Under the pieces are notes generated by a model that did no database searches, was not told where the DNA came from, and worked only from the letters and a program-made list of their open reading frames with translations. Positions 1-12,715 of a stretch of DNA of 64,000 nt are shown one piece after another. Position numbers and translations under genes: made by a program. Location of the stretch: the NCBI GenBank assembly GCA_002914805.1, contig JXTB01000109.1, forward strand, positions 419,577 through 483,576, read 5' to 3'. The stretch is from Parasponia andersonii (lineage: Eukaryota > Streptophyta > Magnoliopsida > Rosales > Cannabaceae). How positions within the stretch are numbered: position 1 is the first letter of the stretch; each line of letters opens with the position of its first letter.

Positions 1-1009
1 TGCAAAAGCAATTCCTGCTGAGTTGTTCATCCATTCACCTATCAAGCAACTTATCATAAGAACAAAGATATTCATAGACTTCATTATATCAGTGATTCAG
101 AAACAAACAATGATAGGATTTAACACAGATAGCAATTACTCTTCGTAGGCACAGCTCAACACCAACACCGTTACACTACAACCGAAAGGACTTCTCAAAC
201 ATTTATACATCAAGGAGGCGAGCAAGCCATACTAAGAGACAAAGTAGTTGAGATTTAAAACTCACAAAAATGGATCGTAATGATGTAAACAAATCATCAC
301 AAACAAAAGGTTAAACATTAAAATGACAATCATTACAACTTTGAAGAGTAATTCAACAGGACACAAGATCACATAACCTCAACCTTCAAAGGGAAGAAAA
401 TGCTAATCAGTACAGCATAAAAATACAGCCATTGCAGGAGTATCCAAAACAGTAATAAACGAAATAATTCCAGCAACATAAATATAAATCCATGACTGCA
501 GTTAAGCTAGATCATGATAGAGATATCAGAACAAATGACAAAGTTCGCAAAGAGCAATTACCAAGATTAGCTAACTGTTGTTTCCTCCCAGTCCCACGAG
601 GCCGCCCTCTACTCCGCTTCGGCCCACCAGGCGGGGCTGAACCTGGTGTAAGATTTTCACTAGCAGACATGGAAGAGAGTCTCAAAGAAACAGGCCCATC
701 AGGACCATATTTCCGAGGCCTCCCTCTCTTCTTCTTTACAGGCTCACTGGAAGGCATTCCAGGAGAGACGACCATTCTAGTGCCATGAGGAAAATTGGCA
801 CGAGAAGGCTCTGCTGAGAATGACGGTCCCATAGAGCTGTTCCGGACATTGGCTTGGCTTGGAATGCCAGTATTTGACAAGGTTCTGAACCCAGATGGGG
901 CATGTAGTCCAGTAGGCTGTGATCCAGCCCCAGAACCACCAAGCCCTCCCCTATGCAAGTAGTATGAAGCTGACCCACCAGACAATGCCATGGCTTCTCT
1001 CCCATCCAT
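1..1009 (-). CDS. AHL: AT-hook motif nuclear-localized (AHL) protein, 5' part; gene runs off the left edge
   Basis: Exons read on the minus strand: 1009-562 and 38-1, with a GT/AG intron 561-39 (523 bp). The start is the ATG at 1009 (MDGREAMALSGG). Two AT-hooks are visible, KKKRGRPRKYGPDG at about residues 92-105 and KRSRGRPRG at about 131-139, after a Gly/Ser/Pro-rich N-terminus. The exon 1 end LANLG joins exon 2 EWMNNSAGIAFA, which is the known entry to the PPC/DUF296 domain; most of that domain is outside the window. Family knowledge: AHL proteins bind the minor groove of AT-rich DNA through the hooks, oligomerise through PPC and act in the nucleus as chromatin and transcription regulators. 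Two hooks place it in the two-hook (type II) class. Which member it is cannot be decided from this half. The reading frame past the exon 1 donor is intronic. Confidence 0.93.
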
Positions 1010-1031
1010 GCATTTAGTGAGAGATTAGTCA

Positions 1032-1463
1032 CTGAAAAAGGTCTATACTTTTAGCACCTAATTGCCTACAGAATCAGTTCTGAAACACCTCCAAGTTCAA
1101 ATCTCTAACTCAACCAAAACTTAAACAACTTTCCACCAAATAGTCTAAGCACATATGGAGATAAAAAGCTTTAGAAAGAAACAAACTTCGGAAATCTGAT
1201 CCTATAAATCAACTATATGAGAAAGAAAACAACCCCTTTAACCCTAGAGCCCGAAGCAAGAAGGCACAAGGAATTCAAAGACAAGGGTTTTACAGGGGTT
1301 TTTCTCAAGCTAGGAAAAATCAAGCAAACCCAGAAATTATTTTGATCTTCACCAAGAAAAAATACAATCAAAAGGAAAGGGACCGATACCAAAGCTTAAA
1401 CCAAACCCATAACCAGAGGGTACCCAGAAGAAATGTGAAAAAATCAGAAGCTCACAGACTTAC
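1032..1463 (-). other. Predicted intron in the AHL 5' leader
   Basis: On the minus strand a strong donor GTAAGT lies at 1463-1458 and a pyrimidine-rich acceptor ending CAG at 1034-1032, 22 bases upstream of the AHL start codon. AHL genes often have a leader intron. This is inference from splice consensus only; no transcript evidence is available. Confidence 0.45.
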
Positions 1464-1534
1464 AGCAAAGCAAAGCACCACAACCCAGACCAGACCAGCT
1501 CTTCAATCATGCCCTCAAACACGGCAAGAAAAAC

Positions 1535-1563
1535 AAAACCCTAGATTTCAAATCTAGGGTTTT
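1535..1563. promoter_or_regulatory. Perfect telo-box inverted repeat in the AHL leader
   Basis: Two 14-base arms, AAAACCCTAGATTT and its exact reverse complement, are separated by a single C. Each arm holds a telo-box (AAACCCTA), a known element of plant promoters and 5' leaders. It lies about 530 bp upstream of the AHL start codon, probably in the first leader exon or core promoter. It could form a hairpin in the RNA or give two divergent binding sites. Confidence 0.6.
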
Positions 1564-1813
1564 GACAGAGAAAAATGCAGGAGGAAGGTGGAAAGGAGGA
1601 AAAAGATAATAAAAAATAAAAAAGAAAGGGAGTAAAAGACAAAGAAAGGGGAGGAGAGGCTAGGAAGGTAAAAATGAATTGAAAATTTTAGCTTTTGAAT
1701 TAAAGGTGGTATGTGTGTCTGTGCAAGTGTGTGTATGTGTGAACTGTGAGCTACTATCAAGACAAGACCTTTCTTTTCTTTTCTTTTTTTTTTTTGTTTT
1801 CTCTTTTCTTTAT

Positions 1814-1822
1814 TGTATATAA
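1814..1822 (-). promoter_or_regulatory. Candidate TATA box for the AHL gene
   Basis: The minus strand reads CTCTTATATACAAT here, followed downstream (lower coordinates) by a long CT-rich tract typical of plant transcription starts. The position relative to the putative leader intron is plausible. Evidence is sequence resemblance only. Confidence 0.3.
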
Positions 1823-4800
1823 GAGGTTGGAGGATGTGGTCTAAGTATCTGACTATAAGAAAGGAAAGACCAATGTCATTGGCTGGACAGGCTGTGGCCT
1901 ACCAAAGTACCAACTTTCATATCCTTATCAGATTGCCATTGTTTAGACCAGTTAGCCCTTTTCTTTTCTTACTCTCTCTCTCACTAAAAACAACACCTTC
2001 TTCTGGTTTTGAGCTTTGCTATATTACTATTCTGATGTAAACAGAGTTCAGAAAGGAGAAAAGGGTTCCCTTCCTTTTTCTTTTTTTTTTTTTTAAAAAT
2101 TACTGAAAGGGATGCAGTTTTAGGGGGCCCTGATTAGTCAAGGAAGAAAAAAACAAGACTCAATTTAAAAAAAATTAATAAAAATTTAACATTTATGTAT
2201 TTGTGAATATAAAATACTTCTGTTGTGTTGTTTTTTAGTTTTTTAATGAAATGTGCCTTCTGGGTTGTTGTTTTTTAGTTAAGAATAAAAGAGACAATAT
2301 ATTGTGTTCAAAAAAAAAAAAAAACGGAGACACTATTGAAATAAAATAAATAAATAAAATGAATGTGACGTTGTTTTGTGTCTGGTCTGAAAAATCCATG
2401 TGATGGCTACATGGAAAGTTTGTTGCTCAGTATAATAGAAAATGACGTATTGTGGTCTTAGTACTGTGAAAATCTTTAGAAACGATGTCGTTTTACATGA
2501 TGCAAGCTGGCATGGATTCATGTTGGATTCAATGTCTGTTTGGTGCAAATGGGCATTAGATGACTAGCTCACAGCAAACATTATTTTTTAATATTATAGT
2601 CAATGCAATACTAGACTGATCAATGAGTTTCTGTTTAATTGTTCAGTCTGAAAGTTTTATAATTAATGTTTGAAAATGCTCTGAGTCAGAAGAGTAAATA
2701 CACAAACTCTGGACCTACATTTGCACCTTTCAAATTGTCCCGTACCACTAAATGCATTATGCATATATATACTATTAGTCTATTACTGACTTCTAAAACT
2801 ATTCAAAACTGTATTTTTTTGAACACTTAATTTTGCTACAATCAGATACGATTGAGCAATCTAAATTATCAATCAACACGACTCACATGACAACTACTCA
2901 AAATCCATTAATTGCGTGCGCCACTGTAGCACTCGAAGGATATTCAAGTTCTAAGGTAGGAATTTGAGTTGTGACTTTTGTTAAAAGTTATTGTTTTGAA
3001 AAATTTTACACAAGGTCTAAGAGATGAGTTGTCTACTTTCAGCCGCAACTTACAGTATTAGTATACTCATTGTTGATTCCTTCGGTAATTTCTTGTTTTG
3101 TTTTCTTCTCGTGACACCATCAAGGCATACTTGCCTGTCTTCACTCTTTAGCAGTGACTGGACATGGACATGGACATGGACATGGGCCTGAGAGGCTGAG
3201 ATCCAATAAAGCCTCTTTGAATGGGACTCAGCATCTTGACATGGACCAGCTAGATTACCTCATTTCCTGAGATCAAACCGAATTTCGCAGCTTTGGATCC
3301 AAAGTAGTCTCTCACTTTTAACTTGTAGCATTATGAGAAAACTACTCTATACCCTTTTTCTAAGTTAGGTTTTAATGAATATCCCTTTTTTTTTCATTTT
3401 GTTAACTTCTATGTCCATTTAAGATATAATACTTGAGGTTTACCATTATAACCCTATATAAGTTATTTAAACCTATCCACGTACATAATTAATTTATCAG
3501 AATATATAATTAATTTACCAATTTTTTATTATAAAATTTTAAATAATGTGGTCTCATTTTAAGATAAAATATGATTTAAAACTGTGTCTTATTGTTTAAT
3601 AAAAAATTTTGTAAAAAAAATGAAAAAAATGAAGTGTCCAATTACTACTTATTGTACAAAAGTTTTTGGTTTTTTTTAAATGGTATGATTTAACTAATCA
3701 CCTACATCTATTACAAATTAAAGAAAAATATTTATTACTACTCAATTTACATTATACCTTATTAGAGATCGTAGGTTTTCATGTCTATTCTCGATATGAC
3801 TCAGACTTAAGACCGAAATTACTCTATTTAAAATAACTTTGGTCAAAAAGCAATTGTTGATCAAGTCATCGACAAAATTAAAAGTGAAAAAAAGTCCAAC
3901 CATGTCATGATGAAAGAACTTTATCCTAAAACATTTGAGGTTAAATAGCAAAAGTAAAAGGTAATAAGACTTTAGTACTAAAGATACCACTTTCACTACT
4001 TGATCAAAGGTGGAGTTGTTCGCCAATTGAAAACTGTGAAAAGAGATTATGGATCATTATGGGAATCCTTGGAAACGAAAAAACCCAATCTGCAATGTCC
4101 AAACTAAGCCCTTTGACGCACTACTCTTCTTCCACTTTTTTCAACATTCTCAATGTCTCCCACTGAAAAAAATAAAAAACAAAACAAAACAAAAAGCAAA
4201 AATTTAAGAATTGAAGCAATGAAAGAGGCCTCTGTAATGTGCTTCTGGTGGGTGGAATGCCTGCTGGTTAAGTAGCCTTACCTTTGAACAAAAGGGATTC
4301 TGTTGACCTCATCAGTATTGGATGTGCATGCAACAGTACATTAATGGTCAGGTGCCCCTGAATTTGGCCTCATAAGCCGGGGAAGAGTAAACCAACACAG
4401 AATGAAAATCTACCTAATTCCAAGCATGCATGTAAATTTCTGCTTCCCATTTTCTTTTAATGCTAAATAGTTAAGTCTTGTTGTGGTTCTGACAAGAGTT
4501 GTTGGCCTTATTGTCATCACAATGTACAGTTAATTCACAGAAGTAGATTGCTAAAGAACATCGTCATTTAAAATATTTTCAAGGTATATGCTGCATTAAT
4601 ACGTATTCTGTCTTTCGATCTTTATATATTATACTTCTTTATGTAGTGTTGGATGATTAACTGCAAATTATTATGAAGGTATATGTAGTTATGGAGCAAC
4701 CTCTTGCTATTGGTTTATTCAGCTCCTCACCTGATTAAAAGAGATGGCGTAACCTTCTATTACAACTTGCAGAAAAGAACACAGACTATAGTTAGAATCC

Positions 4801-5261
4801 CATATTAGAGTTCTTAATTTTTCCCCCTAACAAGTTAAGAGTTCTTGAGGTATTTTTTAGAATTATTGAGAGAGATTAATTCAATTTATCAAATGAATTA
4901 AAATTTAAATTTATTATACATTCATCCATGGACTATGATTATAAAAATTTGATATAACGAAAAGTATTTTATTTTTTATAGATTTTTTCAAAGGGATGAT
5001 TGCTTTATATCAATTGTGTTCGAGGGTATGCTAAAAAGTAGAAAAGAATAGTCTTGTTGAGAAAAAATATATGCTGGGGTAGAAGGAGAAGGAATACTAG
5101 TCTTTTTAATTGGAAAATCTACTCATTTATTGTTTCAGATATTAGTTACAATATTTCATGATTCTATTTTCGTTTACTAGTAGGTTAGGAATCGGAGTTA
5201 ATAGATTAAATTAAATTAAATTAAATTAAATGAAGAAAATAGAATAATAATAAATATCCCA
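1823..5261. other. Intergenic, AT-rich, no gene seen
   Basis: No open frame here has codon structure, splice partners or a recognisable domain. It holds a four-copy GACATG run at 3161-3185, poly-T/poly-A tracts and a stretch at about 3630-4225 that is similar to one near 37.45-37.83 kb (see that repeat). Confidence 0.6.
3925..4225 (+). repeat. Dispersed direct repeat, copy 1
   Basis: This stretch aligns by eye with 37533-37832 in the same orientation. Shared blocks include ATTTGAGGTTAAAT, TACTAAAGATACCACT, CAATTGAAAACT, GCAATGTCCAAA and CTTCTTCCA, in the same order and spacing. Weaker similarity extends back to about 3630, with about 200 extra bases in this copy. The family is unknown; it is probably a remnant of an unrecognised transposon or a small duplication. 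Confidence 0.65.
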
Positions 5262-5432
5262 AAATTTGTACCAAATTTTTAATACCAGCATATGTAGTAT
5301 ATGAATTCATATCGTTTAATTGGTGAATATGATTAATTTATTTATGATAAGTTTTAATACACTAATAAATAATGATAACTCATATGTCATATACATGTTG
5401 GTATTAAAAATTTAGTAATAATTTTGATACAC
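5262..5432. mobile_element. MITE-like inverted-repeat element
   Basis: The left end ACCAAATTTTTAATACC and the right end GGTATTAAAAATTTAGT are inverted repeats matching at 16 of 17 positions, and the similarity continues inward through an AT-rich core with no coding. Size and structure fit a small non-autonomous DNA transposon. The exact ends and target duplication are not certain. The copia-interrupted element at 12600-17812 has similar termini. Confidence 0.55.
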
Positions 5433-8400
5433 TGAATATCATCCAGAGAATATTATGCATTCTTTTTACGTGAGTATATGAAAGTTTATGTACAAGTTTT
5501 AGAAACCCTCGGATAATCTAACAAACAAAATTTAATGAAAGGTGTGATTAAGAAGTTTTTTTTTTTTTTATTAAGAAGATTTTAAAAATGTGGATTGTCT
5601 GCTTAATTTTAAAAAATAAGGTGAAAGTTGAAATCTTCAATAATTCCATTGACATTTTTCAAAAGTTACCCCCCAGTAACTAAAAAGAAAAAAAAAAAAA
5701 GTAGTGTATAAATAAAAGTTGGGTCTCTCTCGTCTGGCCTGGGGCTGCATGGCCTCATGTTAATTTGGATTGAAAATTAGACTTTGAAGGAAAGAAAAGA
5801 GAAGAAAAATATGCATATAGTATGTTATATATGTTTGATATGGGAAAATTGGGGGGGGTGTAAAAAAAAAGCATGAGGGGGATTAGGCAGCCTCATCAGC
5901 AGCCATGGTAATGCGCACGAGGGTTAATAAGAAGACTTCATTATGATCTACAATAACACTAATTTAATCTTACTGTCTAGAGAAAGATCGATTTTGGTTC
6001 ATATGATCAGTACAACTGCTCTTTGATTAAGTAATTATGATAATGTTTTAATTAGCTAATGTTGTTATTATTGTTGCTTGGCTTGTGTAAATGATTTTTG
6101 TGATTCTTGTTACCAAAGATAAAAGTATAGTAGTAGTTTAGTTTGTGATGATTTTCCTTCTAAATTGTACACATTTGTCATTTGCCTTGTTCTTTCTTTT
6201 AAATGTTTTTTTTTTTAATTCAAATAGCAATTTACTTTTATCTTGTCCTAGTATGTTGCTAAACACAAACAACTTCATGGCTTTAAATAGCAATTCTGTC
6301 CAGTGGGTAGTGCCTCACACTTGCAAGTGAGATATAGCTGAAGAGGCCAATTAATGTTTTGGTGATTGTACCTCCATGGTGGAATAGGAGTCCAAACATT
6401 ATAGTTGGAGGTACATGATTAAAAGATGACCAGAAATGCACCTTGAATCGAGTTGATCAAGCCAGGTTGGCCTTTTGATATATTCCATTTGAAAGTACTA
6501 TTGTCTATTCTTAATTTTTAAAATCACATCTTCTTTTCTCCTTCTTTTTCAATTTTGCAGGAATGTTTTTATTCAAAATTTCCATATTTTTTTCGTTTGA
6601 TTATCTTTTAAAAAATTTATTTTTATGCGTAATTTATCTTCTTCGATTCTAATTTTTTTGAGGAATCTTTGCTTTATACCCAATTTATTATGTTTTATTT
6701 TTTAATTTTGTTTTCCAATACCTTGTATTTCCTTCTTTCGTATTAATTGTTTTTTTCTTTTATAATCTTTTATTCAATGATTCAATCATGTCATCCTATC
6801 CTAAAATTAAAAGTACTAATTTGTTTTAATTCTTAGATTTGTAGGGAAGAAATTTAGCTTTAAAATATCTTTTGTTTTCTTGTCATGACTTATCAATTTT
6901 TATTTGATTTAGAGGTGCCTTAATATATGGGGTACAAATATAGCTTCCTTTTTGGCTAAACAGATTCATCCATGTGCAAGATGAAATTTGGGTATAAAGT
7001 GTCAAAATAGTCTATTGAAGTGGTTAAGTGAGAAAATCTAGCAAAGTTCAGGGACAAATCACTGAAAATTGTCCAATAGAGGAATATGTGACAATTCACA
7101 TAGTATAAATTTCTACGGAATAGGTTGTCGTTTTCTTTTATTTTTCCTAATTCGAAATATGCGTGCTTTTTTTTCTTTTTGCCTTCAAAAAAATAAATAT
7201 GGTATTCTTTCCCTTATTTGAAATATGTTCTTTTCCTTATTTGATAAATGTTGTTCCCCCCCCCCCCCCCCCCCGATTTGATTAGTCATGTTTATCCTCA
7301 ATTATATAAACATGACAAATTAATAAATGCTATGAAAATATGGTTGTCAGAAATCATTTTAGATTTGGCATATTGAAGGCCTTAATTATTTTGTCACTTT
7401 TGGCATATTCAGTCCATATTTTGTAGTATTGTTTTTGCGTTTGATGTTTTGAACTAATTCTCAAAACTCAAACCTAGACGAAAGGGGGAAAAATGCTTCA
7501 TCTGAATAATATTTTTGTCTATTTTGATTGGAAAAAAAGAAGTGTTTTTTTTTTTTTTTGGTGTAAGAGGAAAAAGAAGCCTAGAAGTAAACTCTACAAT
7601 TTTTTTTTCCAGGTTATTCAAATTCTAAATATTATACAATTTTAAAGTAAACTTTGCCAAGTGACAACTTGTCTCAATCATACACAGCCAATTACAAAAT
7701 CAGCTTTCCTCAGTGAAAAAAAAAAAAAAAATTACAACATCAGCAGAGTTGGCCCACTCTTGACAAGTGTCAAGATTCAAAGAATTTTATTATTATTTTT
7801 TTTAATAACTGATAAAAGAAGTATCTATTTTGGTAATTTTCAAGTAAAAGACAAAATGCATGCATCCGTTACATATGGCAAGGAGTGTTTAGTAATTTTA
7901 ACAATTTGACTTCTATAAGAACTAGAGTACTCGGAATGAAGGTATTGCTTTCAACATCTTGTAGAACCAAACAGCATACATTCAAAGGAGGTAAACTCTT
8001 TTTTTAAATAAGGTGTTCATTCATTTTTTTTTCGTTTTTGTTTTTTGTTTTTTGTTTTAGTTCTTTCATTGTAACTAGTACTAGAATTTTTGTAATAGTA
8101 GAGAAGTTTTCAACCTTTTTTTTCGGTTGGAAAAGTTGAAAACGAAAAATTTGTTTGGCCACACAAGGGCTTCCTGGTCTGATCACAATGCTTTGTTACC
8201 TTTTGAAGTTTTATTGGTAATTTTTACTTCCAACTATGAGATTCAAGCAAAAACCTTATATTTTTTTATAAGTAGAGCTATAGTGAAATTTTTTGGAGTT
8301 AAACCGTGACTTCTTGCAACTTTGTTTTTATAAAAAAGTTCTTTGTTTCTTGTTAATGGTGATAGAAACTTCTAAGCACTGTCTGTTCTTTTGGGATAGT

Positions 8401-10991
8401 TTTACCACAAACTGCATCATATTATTTCACTTGAACCTAATTTTTTCTTTGGTAAAACCTTCCCCCCAAAAAACGAACGAAAATCATTAGGTTGAAATAG
8501 GACACTTCAAAATCAGTACTTTGAGATTGCATGTTAGCTCCTAGGAACATTGACGGATGTACACTCTTGTTTTCTTGAAAAAGTTATAGTTCACAGTAAT
8601 CAAAGTCAAGTCCTTCGTGGGTTTTTTAAGATCAGAACTAGGGAAAAGAACTTAGTTTTAAATTTGTTTTAGTTGTCTCATTTATTTGTTAAAGGTTGTA
8701 TATGGTTGGATGAAATGAGGAAATCTATGATTTTGAGTGATTCTTATTAACTGATCTTCATATTGAGGACAATTAATTCAGTTGTGTTCCGTAGTTCGTA
8801 GTTGTGATAGGGATTATCTTATCCATATGTATAGATTTATTAGGTTTATAATAGAGTAGTTTGTTGATATTCTATAAATTACCATCTTTGAGAAGTAAAA
8901 CCATTGATTAGTACGGAAGAAAGTTTCAAACAATATTCTAACAGAAGGTACTGGATATTAAAGTTTATCAAATATTCGGTAAATTATAGTTGATCGAACA
9001 ACTATTTTTATTAGTGAACCTGTCTCTTTCTATAGTACAGTTCTGGCATGTTCCTCAATTTTTATTGATCATGATTTCAACTCTTCTTGAAATTAGTATA
9101 GAACCTTCGCGCGCGAAGCTTTGTTTACTGTTCCAGCATGTTCTAAATGCCTAAGTCAATAAAAACTTCTCTTATTATTAGTTATTTCATGCATAACATA
9201 TGTTTTACGTAACATTCATACTACTACGTTATTTTGTTTCTCCTTAGTAATAATCTCTTTGACATTTGTAATGGAAATTAAACGTGTTTGCATTACAGTA
9301 ATCAGGAATAATATCTAGTGATTTGGTAATGAATAAATATGCCTAGTGCATGCCGATAGGGCATTAGTTTTTCGATTGCCTATCTATTCTTTCTACTTCT
9401 TATGGAGTCTGTATATATATATATCTACAAGTTTTTTAGTTACTTGATACTTTCTTTCATATAATTTGTGCAGTCTCGATATTTTTAATTATTTGTGTTA
9501 ATTAATGACTTACACCCAAAACGAATAAAAAAAAAAGTAGTCGGATGTAGCTTTCAAGGACTACAAGGGGATCTTTAGTCAAGTGTTTTGATTCCACTTT
9601 ATTTTAAGCATAGGTTTTTATTGTTTTATAAGCTGTAAAACTTTTTTATTACTTTGTTTGGAGGAAAACTTCAGGGCTATAACTTACACCTCTATGTCTT
9701 TGTACAGTGACACTTAATACGTAGATCAGATCAGGACCATTTATAACCATTTTTCTTCATCATGCTTTGCTATTTATTGCTTGGAAAACTACCTCTATTC
9801 TTAAATAGCTAATTTTATGAGTCTTCTTCTGGATGTGTCAAGAGGCTTTTCGTTTTAAAATCATCAAAATTCCCAACTTATTATAAGCTTGTGCTAGTAT
9901 GATTAAGTACTAATTCATGTGTGATCGTCGTGGACAAAATATCTAGAAAGTGATACATGTTGGAGTTTTAAACCGAGGCTTATTAAAGCTAAAAAGGTAG
10001 ACTTTTGAATTTTTTTTCTCACAACTTGTTTTTTTTTATCTACATAGCGATATCTTCTGATAAAATATCAAGAACTCTAAAGGTTTTGGGACAATGTATC
10101 CAATTTTATCTAGGCAGCTGGTCTTAAAGTTTTGAACTTAGATATAGACATAGGGTAAGAACATTCTATGTTTGCATCAATATTAGTTGTCATGTTACAC
10201 CAAAGATTAAAATTCTGAATTTAACTCCTGACTCTTAACAATAATCTATTCGTTTCTTTTTCTTTCTTGTAATTGAGGTTTCTATATTGTACCTTATTCT
10301 ATTAGATTACAAGTAATTAGATTAGAGAATTGCATTTAAAGGCATCAATTCTGATACATTCTTAGATTTTATCGTGTTAGAATGATAGATTAATAGATGT
10401 TGCTTGAAGAATCTTTCTCTGATTATCAGTTTCCTGAAGCATGAACTCATCGCATGAGGTACAAATTATAGATCTTACTGATGAAGTTCCACATAAACAG
10501 AATACCTCTTCGTTAAAGTTAATTTTCAATTACAATGAAGTTATGTTCAAAGTTGTTGCCGTGACCCATGGTACATTTAATATAAATCATAAATCTTCCT
10601 ATCAATCTTCTAGTGATGGTGTTTTTTGAGTTTTCATTTCATTCTCTTAGTGATTTTATCATAATTATGACGCCTGACGTGCTAGGTAAAAGCATCAGAT
10701 TCCTTCTGCTTTAAATAATATGCATACAGAAGTTTCTTGGTAGCTATCAGTCGCGAGTAGGCAGTATATAATTTCATATAACTTAATATTTTGTTCATGC
10801 AGAAAATTTTTTGCTAATATAAATATGGAAAGATCAATTAGATGGAGTACTAATATTGATGCTACATTTTCATTCAACATTTTAGTGTTTTGCTATGGTC
10901 ACATAAAATATATTGGTAAGTCTTCATTTGATATTCCATTTGGTTATGTTCAACTCCTTCGTGTTGTAGGCACAATTATTTCTATTGAAAG
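5433..10991. other. Intergenic, AT-rich, no gene seen
   Basis: Many homopolymer tracts, including a 19-base poly-C at 7256-7274. The short open frames (longest 82 codons) show no domain, no conserved composition and no splice partners. The segment up to 10991 would contain the promoter of the downstream F-box gene, but I see no convincing core element. Confidence 0.6.
7256..7274 (+). repeat. Poly-C tract of 19 bases
   Basis: Nineteen consecutive C residues in a strongly AT-rich context. Such tracts are length-unstable and are common places for sequencing error, so the exact length is doubtful. Confidence 0.9.
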
Positions 10992-11838
10992 ATGAAGAAC
11001 AAGAACTCTACAATCACCACCTGGAATGATATGCCTTGTGATATCCTCTTAAAGATTTTTGTGGCTCTCGACATCTTGGATTTGGTCACCGGTGTCTCTC
11101 GTGTGTGTAGTGCATGGCGCGCTGCTTGTTTCGATCCAATCCTCTGGAGGAAGATCGATTTGAGTACGGTGAAAACCGATTTGGTTGAGATTCCAATGAG
11201 AGCAGATGATTCGTTCGAAGACGAACCAAGCAACATAGTAATGTTAATCTTAAAGAGTACTGTGAAGTTCAGTCGCGGAAACGTGTCTTCCTTGATTTTC
11301 CCATTCCATATCTCCTTATGGAATGAGGATATAGTTTGGACAGCTGAGAGGTATGGCTTTTTCACTTCCCAGATAGCACTAGCATGTTAATTCATTAATG
11401 TCGCAAGAGGAACCATCTGGTCAGGCTGAAAACAAAGACTAAAACCAAAGGTCCTACAGTGATGTAGGATTTTACGAGAAAAATAGAGAAATAAAGAGAA
11501 TAAGTATAATGACAAGAGACGATCAAAATTAGATAAGAAATCAGATAGATTAGAGAGAGAGAATTAGGAGAGAAAATTAGAAAGAATCAGATAAAAATAT
11601 AAGAATAAAAATGGGTAGAAAAACAATATAGAGAGAAAAAGAATAATAAAAGGAGAAATAATTATTCATAAATGCACCGTACTACTTTGTTTGAAAAACA
11701 ATTATATAACCAAGCTCATTTGTACATAGGCAATAAATACAACTAGAAAACTAATAAAAATAGAAATATAAATTTGATTATCCGAAATTAAATATCTACT
11801 AATAATAAATATAAATAATCCTAAATAATAATAATATA

Positions 11839-11873
<35 letters not shown>

Positions 11874-12462
11874 ACACTTCATGTCTACACCACCTACTTT
11901 GTGCAGGTTCCGCAATCTCAAAAGACTTGTCCTACCTGCAAGAAACAGATTAGATATAGAGGCACTCGAAGATGCTATCATGGATTGGAAAGACCTCGAA
12001 TCTTTGAGTATTCCTTGTGTTTATGCTCCTTGTGACATGATGAAAGCTATTGGTGCTTCCTGCAAGAACTTCACAGAGCTCAAAATCATGTGCCCTTTCG
12101 ACATTGATTTTGCGCATGCCATAGTCGTACAGACCCCGCAACTTAAGGTCTTGAGCCTTCGGTGCACACTAGTTTTCAAGGACGCTCTTCTATTCTTATT
12201 GCTAAAATTGCAACATTTGGAGGTTCTGAACTTAACTCACTGCCTTATGGTGAGTCACAATCGGGAAGCTGGCTGCCTTGTGGTATACCGACAAATTGAA
12301 GAGGAAATCATTAAAAATGCCTCACATCTCAAAACGTTTCTCTCTTGCAAGAAGGCATGCCCTCTGTGCAAGATTCCAACAAATGAAGAGGGCTTTCTAA
12401 AGTGGTATGACTATGACGAGAGAAACTGGGGAATGGAAGAGATACCTTCTCTTGCAATTTGA
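10992..12462 (+). CDS. F-box/LRR-repeat protein, At3g48880-like
   Basis: Two exons, 10992-11350 and 11907-12462, give 304 aa; the intron 11351-11906 begins GTATGG and ends TGCAG, and the split codon AG|G makes Arg120. An N-terminal F-box (about residues 10-55: WNDMPCDILLKIF, then VCSAWRAACFDPILWRKIDL) is followed by degenerate leucine-rich segments (LKRLVLPARNRL, LESLSIPC, LKVLSLRC, LEVLNLTH). A Cys-containing C-terminus follows, CPLCKIPTNEEGF then KWYDYDERNW. Length, domain order and this tail match the Arabidopsis At3g48880 family, usually about 300 aa. Family knowledge: the F-box binds the SKP1 subunit of SCF ubiquitin ligases and the LRRs choose the target; the substrate is unknown. The frame is intact and nothing suggests a pseudogene. 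Confidence 0.93.
11847..11873 (+). repeat. (TA)n microsatellite in the F-box gene intron
   Basis: About 13 TA units, ending some 30 bases before the intron acceptor at 11905-11906. Its length may affect local splicing signals, although this is speculation. Confidence 0.85.
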
Positions 12463-12715
12463 CTGTCTCGAATATTTAGAGCTCAACAGTAAGTTGGATA
12501 TCACATTAGAATAAATTATGCTATGAATAAAATTCAACTTACATAAAGACTCATTTTCTTTATTGTAGTAAGTTTATGCTAATAATGCAAGGAATAACGC
12601 TACATGTCCTAATTTTTTTATACCAATACATGTGACATATAAATTGTCATAATTTAATTAATATGTTAATATTTACTACAAATATAACAAATATTATCAC
12701 AAATTAAGTGGTGAC

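Noticed and set aside
3742..4026. 94-codon minus-strand frame with hydrophobic segments
   Set aside because: It overlaps the dispersed repeat, and the second copy near 37.5 kb does not preserve the frame.
6298..6345. tRNA-like phrase CAGTGGGTAGTGCCTCACAC followed by a CTTGCAAG stem
   Set aside because: It resembles a tRNA D-arm and anticodon arm, but there is no acceptable acceptor stem or T-arm; at most a decayed tRNA-derived repeat.
10441..10629. 62-codon frame before the F-box gene, as a possible upstream exon
   Set aside because: The F-box gene already has a complete start and F-box; no splice connection keeps the frame and the sequence has no match I recognise.
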